A DNA stretch of 64,000 nt. Source: Gaetbulibacter_B jejuensis (GTDB taxonomy: Bacteria; Bacteroidota; Bacteroidia; Flavobacteriales; Flavobacteriaceae). The first letter of the stretch is position 1; every line of letters begins with the position of its first letter. The notes below the pieces were generated by a model. It made no database searches, had not been told where the DNA came from, and saw nothing but the letters and a program-made list of their open reading frames with translations. A program made the translations under genes and the position numbers. This document shows, one piece after another, positions 58,777-64,000 of this stretch. The stretch covers positions 1,054,001 to 1,118,000 of the forward strand of contig NZ_BAAAGF010000001.1 in the NCBI RefSeq assembly GCF_039524015.1, written 5' to 3'.

Positions 58777-60711
58777 TTAGTTAACAGTTTGCGTATTGAT
58801 ATTAATTTTTCTTTGTTTCTCCAACTCATACTCATTAACCGTCATAATTCTTGATTCGCCATTAATTTTAAATGGTTTTCCAGAATGAGGTTTTTCATAT
58901 TCATGCTCTAAAGTGTGTTGAAGTATCCAGTTTTCCATATCTGTTCTGGTGATTTCTCCTTTAATGTATTTTTCAATCATTAAACTAGCAATTCTACCAG
59001 CAAAACGACTTCCCCAATACCCATTTTCAACAAAAACAGCAATGGCTATTTTAGGGTCGTCTTTGGGAGCAAAAGCGACAAAAATAGAGTGGTCAGTAAG
59101 TTGAGTTTTTACGCCATCTATTCTTGTGAAGTTTTCAGCAGTTCCTGTTTTTCCACAAATTTCAATACCAGGAACTTGTAGGTATTTTGCTGTTCCTTTA
59201 TTGTAAACATCATACATACCTTGAATAACAGGTTCAAAATTTTGTTTGTCGATAGTGGTGTGATTAGGAGTTGTATACTTGCTGTCTATGGTGTCGTTTT
59301 CAATTTTTTTAATAATATGAGGTGTGTAATAATAACCTCTGTTTCCAATAGCAGCAGCCATGTTAGCTAACTGAATTGGAGTAGCAAGCACTTCACCTTG
59401 CCCAATAGCATTTGAAAGTGTAAATGTGGTATACCATCTGTTTTTTCCGTAGGCTCTATTATAGGTTTCAGCATCTGGGATTTTTCCTGGTTGTCCAACC
59501 CTTAGGTCATAACCCAAATAATTCCCTAGTCCAAAACTCTTAACATGATTACTCCAAATGTCCATTCCTTCAGCAGGAGTATCATACTTGTCCATAATAC
59601 GACGATATACATTGGCAAAATAGGCATTACAAGACTCGTAAATTCCCAAGTTCATGTCAGCAGGACTTTTATGACCATGGCAACCCATTTTTCGGTTTCC
59701 ATATCTATAACCATGCGCACACGTAAACTTATCGTTGGTTGTAACTACATTTTCTTGTAAACCTATTAAAGCATTAATTACTTTGAAAGGAGAACCTGGA
59801 GGATACATAGCTTGTAAACCTCTATCGTAAAGTGGTTGTGAAAGCGAATCGTTATAAAGTTTAGTGAAATTTTTAGAGCGGTTTCTACCTACTAACAAAT
59901 TAGGGTTGTAGGTAGGTGATGAAATCATAGTTAGTATTTCTCCTGAGCTAGGTTCAATGGCAATAATACCACCTCTTTTGTTTTGCATTAAAAGCTCGCC
60001 ATAGGCCTGTAATTCTGCATCAATTGTAATAGTAATATCTTTTCCTGGTTCAGGCAAAGTGTCATAAATACCCTCTTTATAAGGTCCTATATCTCTATTA
60101 AAACGGTCTTTTTGAATAAATTTAATGCCTTTAACGCCTCGTAAAGTTTCTTCGTAAGAAATCTCTATACCTTGTTTACCAATTAAGTCTCCCATTTTAT
60201 AATATGGTTGCCTTTGTATAATGGCATTGTTTACTTCTCCAATGTCTCCTAAAACATTTGCCCCAATACTGGTTTGGTAATCTCTAAGTGAACGTTTTTG
60301 AATGTAAAAGCCTTCAAATTTTCTCATTTTTTCCTGTAACAAGGCATAATCTTCTTTAGATAATTGTGCTACAAAAGGCGAAGGTAATCTAGGAGAATAG
60401 TGGTAAGCTTTATCATACTTTTTTTTGAAGTCTTCTTTTGTGATTTTTAAAAGATTACAAAATTCCAAAGTGTCTAAAGGCTCAACTTCTCTAGGAATAA
60501 TCATTACATCATAAGAGGGTTGATTGGCAACTAAGAGTTTACCGTTTCTATCGTAAACATAACCACGTTTTGGGTAATCATATACTTTTCTAATGGCATT
60601 ATCTTCATAAAGATTATAAGTACTTTGGTTGTAAACCTGTAAATAAAATAATCTTGCAATAAAAATAAGTCCAACAATAACAACAGTTGAAAGAAGTAAA
60701 AGTTTTCTCAT
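58777..60711 (-). CDS. mrdA: Penicillin-binding protein 2 (transpeptidase)
   Basis: This 644-residue class B PBP has one N-terminal transmembrane helix (4-24), a dimerisation/allosteric domain and a transpeptidase domain. The active-site motifs are Ser307-Pro-Phe-Lys310, Ser-Cys-Asn (about 359-361) and Lys-Thr-Gly-Thr (in Cys-Gly-Lys-Thr-Gly-Thr-Ala-Glu-Asn). It cross-links peptidoglycan in the elongasome with RodA. It overlaps mreD by 4 bases. Confidence 0.95.
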   Translation of the reverse strand: MRKLLLLSTVVIVGLIFIARLFYLQVYNQSTYNLYEDNAIRKVYDYPKRGYVYDRNGKLLVANQPSYDVMIIPREVEPLDTLEFCNLLKITKEDFKKKYDKAYHYSPRLPSPFVAQLSKEDYALLQEKMRKFEGFYIQKRSLRDYQTSIGANVLGDIGEVNNAIIQRQPYYKMGDLIGKQGIEISYEETLRGVKGIKFIQKDRFNRDIGPYKEGIYDTLPEPGKDITITIDAELQAYGELLMQNKRGGIIAIEPSSGEILTMISSPTYNPNLLVGRNRSKNFTKLYNDSLSQPLYDRGLQAMYPPGSPFKVINALIGLQENVVTTNDKFTCAHGYRYGNRKMGCHGHKSPADMNLGIYESCNAYFANVYRRIMDKYDTPAEGMDIWSNHVKSFGLGNYLGYDLRVGQPGKIPDAETYNRAYGKNRWYTTFTLSNAIGQGEVLATPIQLANMAAAIGNRGYYYTPHIIKKIENDTIDSKYTTPNHTTIDKQNFEPVIQGMYDVYNKGTAKYLQVPGIEICGKTGTAENFTRIDGVKTQLTDHSIFVAFAPKDDPKIAIAVFVENGYWGSRFAGRIASLMIEKYIKGEITRTDMENWILQHTLEHEYEKPHSGKPFKINGESRIMTVNEYELEKQRKININTQTVN

Positions 60712-61214
60712 CGACGTTTTTTGCTAAATAGAATTGTTGACATAAAACATAGTATTATAGTAAAAATACTAGAGAATAACGTCTTTTGAAGTATTAAAAT
60801 TATTTTAGAAATGTTAAAAACTTCAAGTGAAAATAGCACGAAATGATGAATAACAGTAAAGAGTGAAATATATATCAATCGGTTTCCTAACTCAGTATTG
60901 CTAAATTTAATGCTTTGGTGTTCGTAAATCATTCCGAAGGAAAACTTAAGCAATACAGGTCTAATGTAAGCAATAGTAACTGCTGCAGCAGCATGAACAC
61001 CACCAGAGTCAGAGAAAAAATCTACACATAAACCTAATAAAAAACCAAGAATAATAATAACGGTTCTATTGGTTCTTATCGGAAAAAGCATAATAAAAAG
61101 TATGTAAACATACGGATTTATATAGCCTAAAAAATTGATGTGATTACATACCAAAACCTGTACTAGTAATACAGTAATAAAAAGTAATGTAGTATTTACT
61201 GCAGAATTATTCAT
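60708..61214 (-). CDS. mreD: Rod shape-determining protein MreD
   Basis: This 168-residue membrane protein has five or six hydrophobic helices and little charge. It is recognised mainly by size, topology and its place between mreC and mrdA. Its sequence carries the family-like Pro-Ile-Arg-Thr-Asn-Arg and Phe-Leu-Leu-Gly-Leu-Cys-Val-Asp-Phe-Phe-Ser motifs. It overlaps mrdA by 4 bases and mreC by 8. Confidence 0.88.
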   Translation of the reverse strand: MNNSAVNTTLLFITVLLVQVLVCNHINFLGYINPYVYILFIMLFPIRTNRTVIIILGFLLGLCVDFFSDSGGVHAAAAVTIAYIRPVLLKFSFGMIYEHQSIKFSNTELGNRLIYISLFTVIHHFVLFSLEVFNISKIILILQKTLFSSIFTIILCFMSTILFSKKRR

Positions 61215-62031
61215 TTACTGGGTTTTGAAGTGTCTCTATTTCTTCTCTATCAAGATGTTCAATAATGTAAACATGCCCAACGTTAGTCATGTCGTTAAAT
61301 AGTTTTACATTAATGGTATATGTGTCTCCACCAATGTCTAAAACAAAATCATTAACAGTTCCAATGGGAATTCCTTTAGGGAAAATAGTTGATTGCCCAC
61401 CAGTAACAATAGTGTCGCCTTCGGCAACAGGTGCAAATTTTGAAACGTCTTTCAATTGCGCTAATTCAGGTGACTTTGTATCCCATCTTAAAGACCCAAT
61501 ATGGCTCGTTTTTTTAAGTTGAGCATTTATTCTACTATTTGTGTTTAAAATAGATTGTACTCTTGCGTAACTATTAGATGTGTTGTCAATAATACCAATA
61601 ATGCCTTTGGAAGTGATAACTCCAAAATCTTGCTGAATACCATCTTTTTTTCCTTTGTTTATAGTAAGGTAGTTGTTGGTTGCTGAATAACTGTTTTTAT
61701 AAACAACTGCAGGAGTAAGCTTAAAGCGTTTGCTGTACATCGTACTGTCAGCATAAAACGATTTTAAAGTATCAGTTTCTCTATTGAATAAGATAGACTT
61801 TAGCCTGTTGTTTTCTTCAAGAAGTTTTTGGTTCTCGTTTTTTAAATCAAAATACTGACCAACGTTGTTTACTTGTTTGTAAACTCCACCAGTGAAAAAA
61901 TTAGCAGAATTTATAAACTTACTTTTATGGTATGAGTGTGATTGAATTGTTAAAGCCAACGATACACCAAACAACAACAAAAACAAAAGAAATGTTTTGT
62001 TTCTAATAACAAAGTTGATGATTTGTTGCAT
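61207..62031 (-). CDS. mreC: Rod shape-determining protein MreC
   Basis: This 274-residue periplasmic scaffold has one N-terminal transmembrane helix (12-28), a coiled coil (58-85) and a C-terminal beta-rich domain with Asn-Lys-Gly-Lys-Lys-Asp-Gly-Ile, Gly-Ile-Ile-Gly-Ile-Ile and Gly-Asp-Thr-Ile-Val-Thr-Gly-Gly-Gln-Ser-Thr-Ile-Phe-Pro-Lys-Gly, which mark the family. It organises MreB, MreD, RodA and PBP2. It follows mreB by 10 bases. Confidence 0.94.
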   Translation of the reverse strand: MQQIINFVIRNKTFLLFLLLFGVSLALTIQSHSYHKSKFINSANFFTGGVYKQVNNVGQYFDLKNENQKLLEENNRLKSILFNRETDTLKSFYADSTMYSKRFKLTPAVVYKNSYSATNNYLTINKGKKDGIQQDFGVITSKGIIGIIDNTSNSYARVQSILNTNSRINAQLKKTSHIGSLRWDTKSPELAQLKDVSKFAPVAEGDTIVTGGQSTIFPKGIPIGTVNDFVLDIGGDTYTINVKLFNDMTNVGHVYIIEHLDREEIETLQNPVNE

Positions 62032-62041
62032 TATTAATTAC

Positions 62042-63070
62042 TTATTTTATCAATACACTTTTGAATTTAGAAAGGTTTTTGAGTGTAATTCCTGTTCCTC
62101 TTACTACAGCTCTTAATGGATCTTCAGCAATATAAACAGGTAAGTCGGTTTTTTGAGATAAACGCTTGTCTAAACCTCTAAGCATAGAGCCACCACCTGC
62201 TAAGTAAATTCCTGTATTGTAAATATCTGCAGCAAGCTCAGGAGGCGTTTGAGATAAGGTTTCCATTACAGAGTCTTCAATTCTTAAAATAGATTTATCT
62301 AAAGCTTTAGCAATTTCACGATACGAAATATTCACTTGCTTAGGTTTACCTGTTAAGAGGTCTCTACCTTGAACACTCATGTCTTCTGGAGGTAATTCTA
62401 AATCTTCAGTTGCTGCACCAATTTGAATTTTTATCTTTTCAGCAGTACGCTCTCCAACATAAAGGTTGTGTTGAGTACGCATGTAGTAAATAATATCATT
62501 TGTAAATACATCACCAGCAACTTTAACTGATTTGTCGCAAACAATTCCACCAAGAGCAATAACAGCAATTTCTGTTGTTCCTCCACCTATATCCACAATC
62601 ATGTTTCCTTTAGGTTGCATAATATCAATACCAATACCTATTGCAGCAGCCATTGGCTCGTGTATTAAGTAAACTTCTTTACCATTTACACGCTCACAAG
62701 ACTCTTTTACAGCTCGCATTTCCACTTCAGTAATACCAGAAGGAATACAAACAACCATACGCAAAGCAGGAGAAAACAATTTCTTTTTTAATGCAGGAAT
62801 GTTTTTAATGAACATGCTTATCATTTGCTCAGAAGCATCAAAATCGGCAATTACACCATCTTTCAATGGTCTAATGGTTTTAATGTTTTCGTGAGTTTTT
62901 CCTTGCATCATGTTGGCTTCTTTACCAACTGCAATTATTTTTCCAGAAATTCTATCTCTTGCTACTATTGATGGACTATCCACAACTACTTTGTCATTAT
63001 GGATAATAAGTGTATTTGCTGTTCCTAAATCTATGGCTATTTCTTCTGTTAAGAAATCAAAAAATCCCAT
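62042..63070 (-). CDS. mreB: Rod shape-determining protein MreB (actin-like)
   Basis: This 342-residue actin homologue forms membrane-bound filaments that guide wall synthesis. Actin-fold ATP motifs are Asp14-Leu-Gly-Thr-Ala-Asn-Thr, Val-Asp-Ile-Gly-Gly-Gly-Thr-Thr-Glu near 160-168 and Leu-Ala-Gly-Gly-Gly-Ser-Met near 290-296. The short hydrophobic N-terminus (Gly-Phe-Phe-Asp-Phe-Leu) is a membrane anchor candidate. It heads the shape genes, 139 bases after purH. Confidence 0.97.
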   Translation of the reverse strand: MGFFDFLTEEIAIDLGTANTLIIHNDKVVVDSPSIVARDRISGKIIAVGKEANMMQGKTHENIKTIRPLKDGVIADFDASEQMISMFIKNIPALKKKLFSPALRMVVCIPSGITEVEMRAVKESCERVNGKEVYLIHEPMAAAIGIGIDIMQPKGNMIVDIGGGTTEIAVIALGGIVCDKSVKVAGDVFTNDIIYYMRTQHNLYVGERTAEKIKIQIGAATEDLELPPEDMSVQGRDLLTGKPKQVNISYREIAKALDKSILRIEDSVMETLSQTPPELAADIYNTGIYLAGGGSMLRGLDKRLSQKTDLPVYIAEDPLRAVVRGTGITLKNLSKFKSVLIK

Positions 63071-63209
63071 ACGCTGTTGTTAGTTATGTGGGTTGATATT
63101 ATTTAGTCTTTTAGACGTTGTTGTAAATGTAATAAAATATACATTAATTACAGTATTACAAGATACGTTTAAAATGAATTAACAGATTTCAATTTTTTTA
63201 GAAAAAATG

Positions 63210-64000
63210 TTAATGTTTAAAATGACGTGTTCCTGTAAATACCATAGCAACATTGTTTTCATTACAATAGTCAACACTTAGTTGATCTTTTATAGAGCCT
63301 CCTGGTTGTATTACAGCAGTAATTCCAGCTTTATCAGCAATTTCTACACAATCTGGAAACGGAAAAAATGCATCACTAGCCATTACAGCACCTTGCAAAT
63401 CAAAATTGAAAGATTGTGCTTTATGTATAGCTTGGTTTAAAGCGTCAACACGACTGGTTTGTCCTGTTCCACTTGCACATAGTTGTTTGTTTTTTGCTAA
63501 AACGATTGTGTTAGATTTGGTATGCTTACAAATTTTTGAGGCAAATATTAAATCTTCTAACTCGTTTTGAGTTGGTTTATTGTTTGTTGCTTCAGATAAA
63601 TGCGAAACAGCATCAGTAACGTTATCTCTCTCTTGAACCAAAACACCATTTAAACAACTTCTTACAGTAGTTTTTGGTAGTTCAATATCATTTAAAATTA
63701 AAAGAATCCTATTCTTTTTTCCTTTTAAAATTTCTAATGCTTCTGCAGAAAATGATGGTGCAATAACAACCTCACAAAATAAGCTATGAATTTCTTCAGC
63801 TGTAGCTTTGTCAATTTCAGAGTTTGCAATTAAAATACCACCAAAAGCTGAAACAGGATCTCCTGCTAAAGCATCAACGTAAGCTTTGTGCAATGTTTCT
63901 CTTTGTGCTAAACCACAAGCATTATTGTGTTTTAGAATAGCAAAAGTAGGAGCTTCTCCTTTAAACTCGTTCATTAAAGTAACAGCAGCATCAACATCTA
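63210..64000 (-). CDS. purH: Bifunctional AICAR transformylase/IMP cyclohydrolase, partial
   Basis: This is the C-terminal part of PurH, with the frame open to the window end (263 residues visible). The AICAR formyltransferase domain shows Lys-His-Asn-Asn-Ala-Cys-Gly, Gly-Asp-Pro-Val-Ser-Ala-Phe-Gly-Gly, Ser-Asp-Ala-Phe-Phe-Pro-Phe-Pro-Asp and Ile-Gln-Pro-Gly-Gly-Ser. The terminal segment Phe-Thr-Gly-Thr-Arg-His-Phe-Lys-His is the usual PurH C-terminus. The enzyme performs the last two steps of purine synthesis. The ATG at 63974 is internal and is not the start. The purH-mreB order is typical of Flavobacteriia. Confidence 0.95.
   Translation of the reverse strand, partial: DVDAAVTLMNEFKGEAPTFAILKHNNACGLAQRETLHKAYVDALAGDPVSAFGGILIANSEIDKATAEEIHSLFCEVVIAPSFSAEALEILKGKKNRILLILNDIELPKTTVRSCLNGVLVQERDNVTDAVSHLSEATNNKPTQNELEDLIFASKICKHTKSNTIVLAKNKQLCASGTGQTSRVDALNQAIHKAQSFNFDLQGAVMASDAFFPFPDCVEIADKAGITAVIQPGGSIKDQLSVDYCNENNVAMVFTGTRHFKH

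Overview
The window is a low-GC, gene-dense chromosomal segment from a member of the Bacteroidota, most likely a marine Flavobacteriaceae. The evidence is a complete Na+-translocating NADH:quinone reductase operon, a type IX secretion plug protein, promoter-like TAnnTTTG (-7) elements, many Bacteroidota-typical families (DUF4846, DUF3050, DUF5103, BT0820-type phosphatase) and the purH-mreBCD-mrdA-rodA gene order. No prophage, insertion sequence, CRISPR array or rRNA was seen. One tRNA (Gly, TCC) is present. No stretch over 300 bases lacks a gene.

Layout. 1-4.4 kb: the 3' part of a possible papain-like protein, apaG, then a divergent pair encoding a PLP decarboxylase and a cysteine dioxygenase (a plausible cysteine-to-hypotaurine route), and the T9SS plug protein. 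4.5-10.6 kb: nqrABCDEF. 10.6-13.4 kb: a cupin lipoprotein, a DUF4846 protein, a small unknown protein and apbE, whose product attaches FMN to NqrB and NqrC. 13.4-18.2 kb: minus-strand housekeeping genes (DUF423, methyltransferase, DUF3050, map, HAD phosphatase, gpmI). 18.4-25.3 kb: ankyrin protein, M48 protease, two GNATs, tRNA-Gly, pepE, two secreted carboxypeptidase-regulatory-like proteins, tatA and a subtilase lipoprotein. 25.4-27.2 kb: DUF3037 protein, HipA-like kinase and O-methyltransferase. 27.2-34.5 kb: a kynurenine catabolic cluster (kynureninase, kynurenine monooxygenase, RidA-type deaminase, semialdehyde dehydrogenase, SDR, 3-hydroxyanthranilate dioxygenase, ACMS decarboxylase).

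34.6-43 kb: two sensor kinases, a methyltransferase, msrA, a coiled-coil protein, a Nif3-family protein and lpxK. 43-50.2 kb: GAPDH, lipA, an atypical Nramp-like transporter, two ECF sigma factors (one with an anti-sigma factor), a glycosyltransferase, a Cys4 mini-protein and aqpZ. 50.4-57.4 kb: murB, an aminotransferase, an aspartyl protease with PDZ, DUF1573 and valS. 57.5-64 kb: rodA, mrdA, mreD, mreC and mreB (rod-shape elongasome) and the 3' part of purH, cut by the window end.

The most noteworthy structure outside genes is a family of bipartite palindromic repeats with TGTCAT...ATGACA ends. They occupy most junctions of the kynurenine cluster and also lie between nqrD and nqrE. Other points for a second look are the eukaryote-like active site of the cysteine dioxygenase beside a putative sulfinoalanine decarboxylase, the overlapping HipA-like/DUF3037 pair, an SDR lacking the usual Tyr/Lys, an Nramp-like transporter lacking the DPGN motif, and a run of tail-to-tail genes with interlocked stop codons.
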